Assembly (NCBI GenBank): GCA_946405625.1
Contig: CAMJHQ010000016.1
Coordinates: 17,097-81,096 of the forward strand
DNA from: an uncultured Lachnospiraceae bacterium
GTDB lineage: Bacteria; Bacillota; Clostridia; Lachnospirales; Lachnospiraceae
Length of the DNA stretch: 64,000 nt
Reading direction: 5' to 3'
Part shown: positions 8,304 through 15,699 of the stretch, one piece after another
How positions within the stretch are numbered: position 1 is the first letter of the stretch
Layout of the letters: every line of letters begins with the position of its first letter
Translations under genes and position numbers: made by a program
The notes under the pieces: generated by a model
The model's database searches: none
What the model was told of the DNA's origin: nothing
What the model saw: only the letters and a program-made list of their open reading frames with translations

Positions 8304-8654
8304 ATAATCCCCCCATTCCTTCCGGTGACAGGTTGTTTCACCGATTTAATAATATTGAAAATGGTCCCTTCATGATTATATAATATACAAAACTGCTTAT
8401 AAATGAATGTTAAGTGTCGTGAATAATATTTTATTTGTCGTAAAATGCATTCCAAATTGCATCAAAAAAAACGGCGGGCGGGTTCTAACCGCCGAAATGC
8501 TCAGCCGTGGTTATGGAAATTTCTTTCCAAGGTTTGGCCTGCGTTTTCCCTTAAACTACGCCGTTTCTTATAAGGCCTCATTCTATAAATTCGGCTAAGA
8601 TTAATATATCATGGTTTTTGATTTTAAGCAAAAAGATTAAGGTATTATGGTATT
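8304..8654. other. divergent intergenic region with a candidate structured RNA
   Basis: No convincing gene. The part at 8469-8566 is clearly more GC-rich than its surroundings. It is closed by an 8-bp perfect pairing, AAACGGCG (8469-8476) with CGCCGTTT (8559-8566). Inside are GGCGG/CCGCC around a 7-base loop (8477-8493) and GGAAA/TTTCC (8515-8528). A 63-codon frame here has no ribosome binding site or recognisable product. The last bases (8641-8657) hold GGTATTAT twice just before the ATG of the next gene. Confidence 0.45.
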
Positions 8655-10001
8655 ATGGAACTATCTATTTATGATGCGATAAAAGAATATAAATTAAAAA
8701 TCAAGCACGGTAAAGTGCAAATCAAAAAGTATCTGGGAAATGATAAGAAAGTCGTGATTCCGGACTTTATAGATGGGATGCCCGTGACTAAGATTGAGAC
8801 GTGGGCATTTGCAATTAATGAAGAAATTACGGAAGTTACGATTCCGGATACCGTCAGATATATAGGATATGGAGCATTTGGCATCTGCAAGAACCTGAAG
8901 AAAGCTACATTTTCGGGGAAAGTATATTTGGATGGAGCTGTATTTGTATCCTCGGGGCTTGAAGAGGTTATAGGCCTTGAGTATATCACCGGTGATGATT
9001 CGGGCAGGTGCTTCTTTGATGGAACACCATTCTTAGAGAAAAATGATATTCTGATACTCGATAATATGCTCATAAAGTGCAAAACCGAGGATGAGGTATA
9101 TGCAGTACCTGAAAATGTCACATCAATAGGATATATGGCATTTTGGGGTTCTTCGCTTAAGAAAGTGATTCTTCCGAATGGCCTGAAGCATATACATAAT
9201 TGGGCATTTGATCATACAAATATATCGGGGGTTAAAATTCCGGACAGTGTTGAAGTTCTGGAGTATAATGCACTCGAAACAAGGAATAAGAGCGATTCAC
9301 TTGAGGATTGGGAAATTCCTCAGGATTTCGGAAGAAGACCCGGATGGGAATGTTATGAATTCTTTTCTACAAGATCCGTGATACATGATACGCAGTTCAG
9401 AGTGGAGAATTATAAGGAAAGAAGCAAATGCACCGATGAACGAATATATGAAGATGTGAGCTGTATATCATGTGGATATAATAGGTTTCTTGCACCGCTC
9501 GCTAAGCAGACATTTCCGAAGAGACTTGAGTATTTAAAGCATGTCGGACTGGTTGCACGTGCCCGGGTAAGTGTATTCAAAACCGATGATTTTATAATCG
9601 AGAGAAGCGAAGAAGTATTCTCTCCGGGAAATGGATATCTGCACCCAACTCATAACACGCCCAGGAAATTCCGTATCATCTTTGATCTGGATGACGCATA
9701 CGGGGAGATACTATTTTATCTGCCCTACCTGCCCTGGGCAAAGGGAAACAAGCCTACAAACATTTATGATTTTTATAACAAGTGCCTGAATAACGCCAAG
9801 GACGGTAAATTCTTCGACATGGATTTATACGATAGTGAAATCTTAAATCAGGATATTCCGCTTAAGGTGAAAGGCGAAATTGCTAAACTTCGTTGTTCGA
9901 GCAATTACAGACTTTCTGATAAGGCACGTGAGAATTATAAGGCGTTCTTGCGGATTCATCATAAGAGACTACAGATCGTATTGGACGATTCGGGCATATA
10001 G
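8655..10001 (+). CDS. BspA-type leucine-rich repeat protein with unknown C-terminal domain
   Basis: 448 residues. The N-terminal half (about 20-205) consists of degenerate BspA/LRR_5 repeats, seen as recurring VTIPDTVRYIGYGAFGICKNLKKATF-like units with the IP..V..IG..AF core. These form a solenoid for binding proteins or surfaces. Residues about 215-448 are not repeats and were not recognised; they contain CxxC-like Cys residues near VSCISCGYNR (about 274-280) and many aromatic residues. There is no signal peptide, so unlike typical BspA proteins it is probably cytoplasmic. The ribosome binding site is weak (AAGG 12 bases before the ATG). Confidence 0.75.
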   Translation: MELSIYDAIKEYKLKIKHGKVQIKKYLGNDKKVVIPDFIDGMPVTKIETWAFAINEEITEVTIPDTVRYIGYGAFGICKNLKKATFSGKVYLDGAVFVSSGLEEVIGLEYITGDDSGRCFFDGTPFLEKNDILILDNMLIKCKTEDEVYAVPENVTSIGYMAFWGSSLKKVILPNGLKHIHNWAFDHTNISGVKIPDSVEVLEYNALETRNKSDSLEDWEIPQDFGRRPGWECYEFFSTRSVIHDTQFRVENYKERSKCTDERIYEDVSCISCGYNRFLAPLAKQTFPKRLEYLKHVGLVARARVSVFKTDDFIIERSEEVFSPGNGYLHPTHNTPRKFRIIFDLDDAYGEILFYLPYLPWAKGNKPTNIYDFYNKCLNNAKDGKFFDMDLYDSEILNQDIPLKVKGEIAKLRCSSNYRLSDKARENYKAFLRIHHKRLQIVLDDSGI

Positions 10002-10032
10002 AATAACCGTATGGATAAAGAATAATCGTATG
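10001..10032. repeat. 19-bp direct duplication next to a stop codon
   Basis: GAATAACCGTATG (10001-10013) recurs as GAATAATCGTATG (10020-10032). The first copy starts on the last base of the TAG stop codon of the LRR protein gene. Confidence 0.8.
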
Positions 10033-10050
10033 TGGTACATGTAAAATATT

Positions 10051-10563
10051 ATGAGACTATTCATTGCTATTGAATTTGACAACACAATACTTTCATCTCT
10101 GAAAATTGTTCAGGGGAATTTGAAGAAATGCGGCCTTAACGGTAAGTACACACGCGAAGAGAATCTGCATCTTACGCTCGCATTTATAGGTGAGTATGGT
10201 AATCCGGATAAGGTGCTGGCTGCTTTGGAAGAGTTGGATTTTAAGGAATTCACGATAGAGATTGACGGAATAGGAAACTTCGGTGATCTGTACTGGGCAG
10301 GACTTAAAGATAATCCGTATCTCATTTCCCTGGTGAAGAGCCTTAGGAAGAACCTTTCTGATTATGAGATTCCTTTTGACAGGAAGAAGTTCTCTCCACA
10401 TATCACGTTGGTACGTAAAGGCGAGTTTACTCATGGCCGGGCATGCCTTCCGAGTTTCTTCCCGAAAATGAAGATGAAAGTCAGCAGTATCGCATTGGTC
10501 AAGTCGGAGTTTGGAAAGAAGGGAATGAACTACACAGTACTAGGTGAAGTTGGTGCGATTTAG
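10051..10563 (+). CDS. thpR: RNA 2',3'-cyclic phosphodiesterase
   Basis: 170 residues of the 2H phosphoesterase superfamily (LigT/ThpR). Two HxT motifs supply the catalytic His-Thr pairs: HLTLAFIGE (about 44-52) and HITLVRKG (about 120-127). The N-terminal MRLFIAIEFD strand is also typical. The enzyme opens 2',3'-cyclic phosphate ends of RNA. Length is normal for the family. It follows the LRR protein after a short 19-bp duplication (GAATAACCGTATG at 10001 and 10020) and has no strong ribosome binding site of its own. Confidence 0.9.
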   Translation: MRLFIAIEFDNTILSSLKIVQGNLKKCGLNGKYTREENLHLTLAFIGEYGNPDKVLAALEELDFKEFTIEIDGIGNFGDLYWAGLKDNPYLISLVKSLRKNLSDYEIPFDRKKFSPHITLVRKGEFTHGRACLPSFFPKMKMKVSSIALVKSEFGKKGMNYTVLGEVGAI

Positions 10564-10749
10564 TGGAAATGTGAACTATATAAAAACTTGGAAGAATCTA
10601 ACATTAAAATCTTTGAAGTAAAGATGTAAGGGCGATTCTCATAAATGCTCATATTGAGAGAGGCTGGCAATATAGAATTAAAATATTATAATAAAAGAAT
10701 ATAATAAAATATAAAATAAATAAATAATCACATAAGGAGGCAATGCATC

Positions 10750-11154
10750 ATGACAGGAGGAGCCATAATCGGCTTGTCATTATTGACAATAGTAATAATA
10801 TCTTGTGTTATTGCATTAAACAATGAGACCAAGAAGAAAGACAAAAAGAGTATAAGTATAGGAGTTACATTAGCAGGACTTTTGATCATAATTGGCTCAT
10901 GGGCAATTGGTATATGGTATTATAACGGAACAGAAGCCGGAAAAAGAGCTCTGAAGACTCAGGAAAGCAACTTCAACGGTGGCATAAAAAGAAGGGTAAC
11001 GGTTTATGATGTTGAGGGTGACATGATTGCAGAATATGAAGGGAAGTTCGATATCGAATATGACGATGACAGGATTCTCTTCGATGATGAGCAGGGATTA
11101 CGACATATCATTTACTATCCAACCGGAAATGTAATTATAGACGAGCTTGAGTGA
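10750..11154 (+). CDS. small two-pass membrane protein of unknown function
   Basis: 134 residues with two transmembrane segments (about 5-24 and 36-57) separated by a Lys-rich loop, then an acidic extracytoplasmic or cytoplasmic tail of about 75 residues rich in Asp, Glu and Tyr with beta-strand character (MIAEYEGKFDIEYDDDRILFDDEQG). No family recognised. It has an excellent ribosome binding site (AAGGAGG at 10733-10739) and its own terminator, so it is very probably expressed as a single-gene unit. The 10564-10740 region before it is extremely AT-rich, with nothing recognised. Confidence 0.65.
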   Translation: MTGGAIIGLSLLTIVIISCVIALNNETKKKDKKSISIGVTLAGLLIIIGSWAIGIWYYNGTEAGKRALKTQESNFNGGIKRRVTVYDVEGDMIAEYEGKFDIEYDDDRILFDDEQGLRHIIYYPTGNVIIDELE

Positions 11155-11156
11155 TT

Positions 11157-11184
11157 GCCTTCCCCTTTTTGGGGAAGGCTTTTA
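11157..11184 (+). terminator. Rho-independent terminator
   Basis: GCCTTCCCC (11157-11165), loop TTTTT, GGGGAAGGC (11171-11179), then a short T run. A second hairpin of the same family, GCCTTCCC / GGGAAGGT, follows at 11201-11218. Confidence 0.9.
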
Positions 11185-11236
11185 TAATGTAGGGGTGACA
11201 GCCTTCCCGAGGGAAGGTCTTAAAAATAAACGAACC

Positions 11237-11255
11237 TTTTCATATTAAATGAAAA
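11237..11255. promoter_or_regulatory. inverted repeat upstream of the ECF sigma gene
   Basis: TTTTCAT (11237-11243) and ATGAAAA (11249-11255) are a perfect 7-base inverted repeat with 5 bases between, shaped like an operator. A further perfect 12-base palindrome, AACAACGTTGTT, lies at 11271-11282, just before the ribosome binding site. GAACC at 11232 resembles the -35 of some ECF promoters, but no matching -10 was found. Confidence 0.4.
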
Positions 11256-11293
11256 CAATATATGTAAGCGAACAACGTTGTTGGGAGAGTGAC

Positions 11294-11809
11294 ATGGACT
11301 CTGAACGATTTGAAAAGTACATAGAAAAATTTGGAAGAGATGTGTATTCCTTCTGTTTATATTTGACACGTAACAAGGAGGATGCGGATGATCTGTATCA
11401 GCAGACATTTCTCGTTGCATTTGAAAAAAATGAAATCGAGGATGATGGTAATCCTAAGTCATATCTCATCACTATTGCATCCAATATATGGAACAATGTG
11501 AAGAGGAAGCGGGCCAGAAGAGAGAAGAACTTCGGTACGGCCTGCCTTGATGATGAAGAGGTTGAATTACTTGAGTCGACGGAGATTTCCGTAGAGGATG
11601 AAGTTATAAGCAAGGAAGAGAAGAATAAGCTGAGACGTTTGGTTATGGCACTTCCGGATAAGTTTAGAACAGTGATTCTGATGTACTACATGGAGGAAAT
11701 GTCAATCGATGATATTGCATCAGTGCTTCGAATTCCTGCAGGAACGGTAAAGAGCAGGATGAATAAAGCACGAAAAATATTGAAGGAGAAAATGGATTAT
11801 GACAGATGA
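11294..11809 (+). CDS. ECF-type RNA polymerase sigma factor
   Basis: About 171 residues with the two ECF regions. Sigma2 has FCLYLTRNKEDADDLYQQTFLVAFE (about 19-45). Sigma4 (about 112-168) has LPDKFRTVILMYYMEEMSIDDIASVLRIPAGTVKSRMNKARKILKE, a clear helix-turn-helix. An ATG 15 codons upstream is in frame, but GGGAG lies 6 bases before the ATG at 11294. The stop overlaps the next gene by 11 bases, so sigma factor and anti-sigma are translationally coupled, as in SigW/SigX-like pairs. It probably directs RNA polymerase to its own promoter and to cell-envelope genes. Confidence 0.92.
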   Translation: MDSERFEKYIEKFGRDVYSFCLYLTRNKEDADDLYQQTFLVAFEKNEIEDDGNPKSYLITIASNIWNNVKRKRARREKNFGTACLDDEEVELLESTEISVEDEVISKEEKNKLRRLVMALPDKFRTVILMYYMEEMSIDDIASVLRIPAGTVKSRMNKARKILKEKMDYDR

Positions 11810-12710
11810 AAAATTAGATATATTTCTAAATAATGCTCTGAAGCCTTCAAATTTACCCGACAATGATGTGAACAGATCGTTGATGGATAAGATCAGAAGT
11901 TTGAATGAGGCTGACAGTGAGCTGAAAGACGGTAAGAATTCAGAAGAAAGAGATAGAAGATTAAGAAATGCAAGGTATCCGATATCCTGGATTTATAAAG
12001 TGGCTGTGGTTTTCTTACTATTTTTCGCAATCGGAACACCTGCCGTGTATGCGGCAAAATTAATTTTGGACAAGTCTGAGGTTTCCGAGCATGGAGTTAC
12101 TGTTGGCGGTACTGCAAATGATGAAGATCTTGCAGAGCCGTGGGAAGATGTACCTGAAGAGAAAATCGGAACCGAAGAAGGTAAAGAGGGAGACCTTTGG
12201 TATTCCAAGGAAGTTGTCCTGACAAACGGAGTATATCAGAATTCGTATTATTACTATAATACGTATGAAGATGCAATTAAGGATTCGGGATTTCCGAATA
12301 TTTTCAGTGAACCGATCGGTACTCCGACGAGCGTATGTTATGTTGTGACAGAAGAAACATCAGGCGGGCAGGTTGTTAAAAGCGATGCATTTGAAAGAGC
12401 TCTTGATACGATATTTGATTATAAGGGATATAAAATATATCTTGATCAGTCAATCATGCCGGGTGAATCAGAGGATTCTGTGTATAGCGTCTGCATGAAT
12501 AAGACAGCAAATACAAGGAATTATGTTTCGGCTAATGGCATTACATTTACGCTAGTGGATGATATTGAGGCAGATGTGGATAACTGGACAAGAAAGGGTA
12601 CAAGAACCTATGTTATTCTTTCGTATGATATATACAGAGGGTTCATATACTTTGAAGAAATGAACGATGAAGATATCCATGATGTGCTGGATAAGATCGT
12701 TTTGGAGTAG
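11799..12710 (+). CDS. anti-sigma factor, single-pass membrane protein
   Basis: 303 residues: a cytoplasmic N-terminal part (1-64), one transmembrane helix at about 65-87 (WIYKVAVVFLLFFAIGTPAVYAA) and a large extracytoplasmic domain. This layout, its position directly after an ECF sigma gene and the 11-base overlap identify it as the cognate anti-sigma. There is no visible HxxxCxxC zinc motif, so it is not a ZAS-type factor. The outer domain is not assigned to a family; it would sense the envelope signal. The downstream metallopeptidase lipoprotein is only 11 bases away and is probably in the same operon. Confidence 0.8.
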   Translation: MTDEKLDIFLNNALKPSNLPDNDVNRSLMDKIRSLNEADSELKDGKNSEERDRRLRNARYPISWIYKVAVVFLLFFAIGTPAVYAAKLILDKSEVSEHGVTVGGTANDEDLAEPWEDVPEEKIGTEEGKEGDLWYSKEVVLTNGVYQNSYYYYNTYEDAIKDSGFPNIFSEPIGTPTSVCYVVTEETSGGQVVKSDAFERALDTIFDYKGYKIYLDQSIMPGESEDSVYSVCMNKTANTRNYVSANGITFTLVDDIEADVDNWTRKGTRTYVILSYDIYRGFIYFEEMNDEDIHDVLDKIVLE

Positions 12711-12721
12711 GGGAAGTAAGG

Positions 12722-14020
12722 ATGTTTAGGAAATTAAAAAGATTCATGAGAATAGTTTCTGTGCCGACAGCAGCATGCTTATTGATGCTGGGCTTGACCG
12801 GCTGCGGAACAGATAAGAATAGTGAAGAAGTAACAGAAGTGGTTAAAGAGGCTGATGATATTACAGAAAATGTACAGGAAGATATTACAGAAACTGTGCA
12901 GAAAGATGTCAAAGAGAATGTACACAAAGAAGTTGCAGATAATGTACAGGACGATGTCACAGAGAATGTACGTGAATATGTTAAAGAGAATACACATGAA
13001 GATGTTACAGTCAAAGAAACATCTGAGACTAAGAGTGCTGCCCTGGATACTGAAAATGTATCAGAAAATGATAGTATCCCGGAGGACGGGAAGACACACA
13101 TTTCTGATGAAGCAGATGGAGCATATGCCAGGGTAATATTCAGCGGCGATCCGGATGAGATTGTGAAGTTTGATAAGCATACATATTACGAAGGAGATGA
13201 TTTCTTTATTTTCTTTCAGAAGGATACGGAGGTTCCGGGAGATACAGCAGTTTTTGTAGATCAGATTATGGCTGAACTCGAGGAGGTTGAGCATATGAAG
13301 TATTCTGATGGTGAAGATGACGGCGACAGTTATTGGAGAGATTATCATTTCGACGGACAGTTCGTTGGAATCAATGAAGACTGTGATAAGATCAATATCT
13401 TTGTGCTGAATGATCCGGAGAACGGAAATATAGAATGCGCTACAGTTAATGAATGCATTTTATATGATGATGACTTTACAGAAAGCGGATTAAGTGGTTC
13501 GGAAGGTACGGTATATCATGAACTTGCGCATGTGCTGCGTTTAAGACAGAGTCCGTATCTTGGTGATGTTATGGAGGAAGGTGTTGCACTTTATTCTGAA
13601 TATGAGCTTATGATGAAGCATGATTATAGAGATTTTTCGATGGTGCAGTATGTTGATGACTTAGGAGAAGAAAAGCTTCGAGATGCGGGAATATATGAGA
13701 ATCCTGAGAGGGCGTACTGGTACATTTCGGATGATGATGATAATATCGAGCAGCTTGATTATCAGTATGGTTTCAGATTTGTCTGCTTCCTGTATGATGA
13801 ATACGGAGATGATGTCATAAAGAATATAGGAGAAGTTGCAAGCAAGACAAAATACGATGATTATGAGACTGATCCATCGATACTTATTGAGATAATAAAA
13901 AAGGGCACATCAGAGGATGTATATGAAAGATTCGGGGAATGGCTTCCGGAGCATTGGCCGGAGAAATCAGCTGAATGTAAGAAGCATCTGGGATTAGATT
14001 CCGCCGACTATATGAGGTAA
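12722..14020 (+). CDS. lipoprotein zinc metallopeptidase (gluzincin-like) with octapeptide repeats
   Basis: 432 residues. The lipobox LTGC (Cys28) anchors it to the membrane. Residues 46-93 are six tandem 8-residue repeats of the form D-V-T-E-N-V-Q-E, a highly charged stalk. The C-terminal domain contains HELAH at 266-270 with EEG about 11-12 residues later, the zinc-binding pattern of gluzincin-like peptidases. Asp/Glu-rich stretches suggest calcium or a very acidic surface. It follows the ECF sigma / anti-sigma pair, so it may be a target or a sensor protease of that system. The substrate is unknown. The repeats also keep the complementary strand open, which creates a false antisense frame. 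Confidence 0.75.
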   Translation: MFRKLKRFMRIVSVPTAACLLMLGLTGCGTDKNSEEVTEVVKEADDITENVQEDITETVQKDVKENVHKEVADNVQDDVTENVREYVKENTHEDVTVKETSETKSAALDTENVSENDSIPEDGKTHISDEADGAYARVIFSGDPDEIVKFDKHTYYEGDDFFIFFQKDTEVPGDTAVFVDQIMAELEEVEHMKYSDGEDDGDSYWRDYHFDGQFVGINEDCDKINIFVLNDPENGNIECATVNECILYDDDFTESGLSGSEGTVYHELAHVLRLRQSPYLGDVMEEGVALYSEYELMMKHDYRDFSMVQYVDDLGEEKLRDAGIYENPERAYWYISDDDDNIEQLDYQYGFRFVCFLYDEYGDDVIKNIGEVASKTKYDDYETDPSILIEIIKKGTSEDVYERFGEWLPEHWPEKSAECKKHLGLDSADYMR

Positions 14021-14023
14021 TCA

Positions 14024-14102
14024 GCCTTCCCCTTTGGGGAAGGTGGTGCGATAGCGCCGGATGAGGTGTAAAGCCCTCCCCTTAAAGGGGTGAGGGCTTT
14101 TT
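14024..14102 (+). terminator. two tandem terminator-like hairpins
   Basis: GCCTTCCCC / GGGGAAGGT (14024-14044) lacks a T run. It is followed by GGTGCGATAGCGCCGGATGAGGTG and then the strong terminator AAGCCCTCCCCTT / AAGGGGTGAGGGCTT (14071-14099) with T residues. The first hairpin and its GGATGAGGTG tail resemble a palindromic intergenic repeat I have seen often in gut Clostridia (from memory). Confidence 0.85.
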
Positions 14103-14150
14103 CACTTCATAACATTTTAATTTTTCTATATCAATTTTATAAGAAATGTG

Positions 14151-14159
14151 TGCTATAAT
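14151..14159 (+). promoter_or_regulatory. extended -10 promoter for the small DUF6440-like gene
   Basis: TGCTATAAT matches the extended -10 consensus. The -35 region (TCAATT at 14131-14136) is weak. The ATG at 14242 is about 75 bases downstream of the expected start site. Confidence 0.5.
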
Positions 14160-14241
14160 CACTTCTATCGGGTATGTCGCAGAATTGTCCTATCAATTAA
14201 ATGCGATATAGTACCGTTGAAAGAAAGTGAGGATAAGGTAA

Positions 14242-14433
14242 ATGAAGAAAGACAAGAGATTTGAACTAGTTTACGATGAAGGAAGTTCTTTGTCAGATGA
14301 TGGATTAAAGAAAGTCTTTGTTGATAAGGAGACAGGAGTCTGCTATCTGACATGGAAATCAGGTTATGCCGGAGGAATTACACCTTTACTGGATTCAGAA
14401 GGTAAACCGGTTATCATGAAATCGGAACAGTAA
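14242..14433 (+). CDS. small conserved protein, DUF6440-like
   Basis: A 63-residue protein. The sequence KRFELVYDEG, then VFVDKETGVCYLTWKSGYAGGITPLLDSEGKPV, matches what I remember of the DUF6440 family of short Firmicutes proteins of unknown function. It is one complete domain, mostly beta, with no signal peptide or transmembrane segment. It has a promoter and a terminator of its own, so it is a monocistronic unit. GAGG/AAGG lies before the ATG. Confidence 0.75.
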   Translation: MKKDKRFELVYDEGSSLSDDGLKKVFVDKETGVCYLTWKSGYAGGITPLLDSEGKPVIMKSEQ

Positions 14434-14443
14434 ATATTTAATC

Positions 14444-14479
14444 AGTCCGCAGGAGCTTTAATGCTTCTGCGGACTTTTT
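14444..14479 (+). terminator. terminator partly built from a duplicated gene end
   Basis: AGTCCGCAG (14444-14452) pairs with CTGCGGACT (14467-14475), followed by T's. The downstream arm is part of a 34-bp direct duplication of the 3' end of the convergent AraC gene. Confidence 0.85.
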
Positions 14480-14531
14480 CTGTATTCCGATTGAGCATTA
14501 ATGCTTCTGCGGACTTTTTCTGTATTCCGAT
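14458..14531. repeat. 34-bp direct duplication, period 40, at a stop codon
   Basis: 14458-14491 and 14498-14531 are identical over 34 bases with a 6-base gap. The second copy encodes the last residues and TAA stop of the minus-strand AraC regulator. The first supplies the arm and T run of the terminator of the plus-strand gene. Confidence 0.95.
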
Positions 14532-15334
14532 GGAGATTTTCCAAAATGCCGTTTGAAGGCCTTGGAAAATGTGAAAGGATCGCTGTATCCTACATTTTCA
14601 GCGAGCTGATTTATGCTGAGTGATTCATCTTCCATAAGCTTTACGGCCATCTTCATTCTATATGTTAACAGGTATTCCTGAAGTGAGTAACCGGTAGCTT
14701 CTTTGAAAAGTCTGGTCAGGTAGCTTCGGTTCAGCCCAAGAGAGAGTGCGATGTTGTCAATTTTGATCGGCTCTGCATATTTAAGTCTGATGTAGGAGAT
14801 TACATTTCTGATATAGACAAGAGAATTGTTCTGGACTTTCTCCTCCCTGGCTGCGGAGCTTTCAATCATGTAGTCGCAAAGTTTATATAAGGTTCCGATA
14901 CAGTAGTATTGTCTCTTGTAATGCTTGAGGATATCCATAGCCAGTTCCTCGATTTCCTTGGCATGACCGATGGATGTATATACGGGATGATCCGAAGTAA
15001 GCCCGGCTTCTTTCAGAATCTGCGGAATCTTCGGACCGCCGATATGGAACCATACGTATTCCCACGGATCATCCGCGTCAGCCTGATAAAATCCCCTTAT
15101 ACTGTCGGGTATCAGAAATGCCTGATGCTGGTGAATCTCATATCTGCGGTTATTTATATGCAGATAACCCTTTCCCTTTATTACAAAATGTACTATGATT
15201 CGGTTTTTAACAAAGTGCTCATAGGAATAATTCGGTTCGCACTTATTTCTGCCTACTTCATACAGATAAAAATCATCCGAATCTTCATAGTTTACGAATT
15301 TACAAAAATCACATCCAACGAGTTTTTGTTCCAT
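14498..15334 (-). CDS. AraC-family transcriptional regulator of the alpha-galactoside locus
   Basis: 278 residues. The N-terminal cupin-like sugar-sensing domain (about 20-130, with IVHFVIKGKGYLHINNRRYEIHQHQAFLIPDS) is followed by a double helix-turn-helix AraC DNA-binding domain (about 175-275: IALSLGLNRSYLTRLFKEATGYSLQEYLLTYRM, then IAENVGYSDPFTFSKAFKRHFGKSPSEYRKSP). It is transcribed divergently from the alpha-galactosidase and transport genes, the typical place of MsmR/RafR-like activators that respond to melibiose or raffinose. A 13-bp iteron-like repeat fills the shared promoter region. Confidence 0.9.
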   Translation of the reverse strand: MEQKLVGCDFCKFVNYEDSDDFYLYEVGRNKCEPNYSYEHFVKNRIIVHFVIKGKGYLHINNRRYEIHQHQAFLIPDSIRGFYQADADDPWEYVWFHIGGPKIPQILKEAGLTSDHPVYTSIGHAKEIEELAMDILKHYKRQYYCIGTLYKLCDYMIESSAAREEKVQNNSLVYIRNVISYIRLKYAEPIKIDNIALSLGLNRSYLTRLFKEATGYSLQEYLLTYRMKMAVKLMEDESLSINQLAENVGYSDPFTFSKAFKRHFGKSPSEYRKSPQKH

Positions 15335-15377
15335 ATGATCATCTCCCGTAATACTTGGAAATTAGTTTTGTTACATC

Positions 15378-15530
15378 CATCAAATCTCGTCATCAAATTC
15401 CGCCATTAAGTTCTGTTATAAATTCTGTCATCAAATCCTGACATAAAATTCTGTCATCGAATTATGGCATCAGATTATGTTATCGAATCCTGCAATAAAT
15501 TCCGTCATCATATCCTGTCACTGTTTTGAG
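15378..15530. repeat. 13-bp iteron-like repeat, about 12 degenerate copies
   Basis: CATCAAATTCTGT-like units occur at 15378, 15391, 15404, 15417, 15429, 15442, 15455, 15468, 15481, 15494, 15506 and 15519, almost all spaced 13 bases. They fill the gap between the AraC gene and the alpha-galactosidase. They could be regulator binding sites or simply a decayed tandem repeat. Confidence 0.8.
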
Positions 15531-15574
15531 TAATTATACAAGAGTAGTAATAATATACGCAATATGATGTTGTT

Positions 15575-15584
15575 AAATGACATC
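15575..15584 (+). promoter_or_regulatory. candidate AraC-regulator operator motif
   Basis: AAATGACATC occurs here, at 17904-17913 (AAAATGACAT) and at 17938-17948 (AAAATGACATC), that is in front of both the alpha-galactosidase and the binding-protein gene. AraC regulators bind short direct repeats, so this is a reasonable operator candidate. No experimental consensus is available to me. Confidence 0.3.
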
Positions 15585-15699
15585 CTTTTTGTCACATTTT
15601 GACATGTTTATATCAAATATCGCCATGTCTCGGCTCTTTCCGTCTGGGGTATATTTATATTACCTTACCAATCATAGTAAAAATGAAAGGCTTTTACGA

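Noticed and set aside
8477..8493. tRNA T-arm or tRNA remnant (5-bp stem with 7-base loop containing TTC)
   Set aside because: The loop reads GTTCTAA rather than TTCRANY in register, and no acceptor, D or anticodon arm fits around it.
8407..8598. 63-residue open frame in the gap before the LRR gene
   Set aside because: No ribosome binding site, no protein-like composition, and it overlaps the candidate structured RNA.
12779..12997. Antisense open frame inside the metallopeptidase gene
   Set aside because: It is open only because the 24-bp coding repeats lack stops on the other strand; its product is low-complexity Cys/Phe/Ile sequence.
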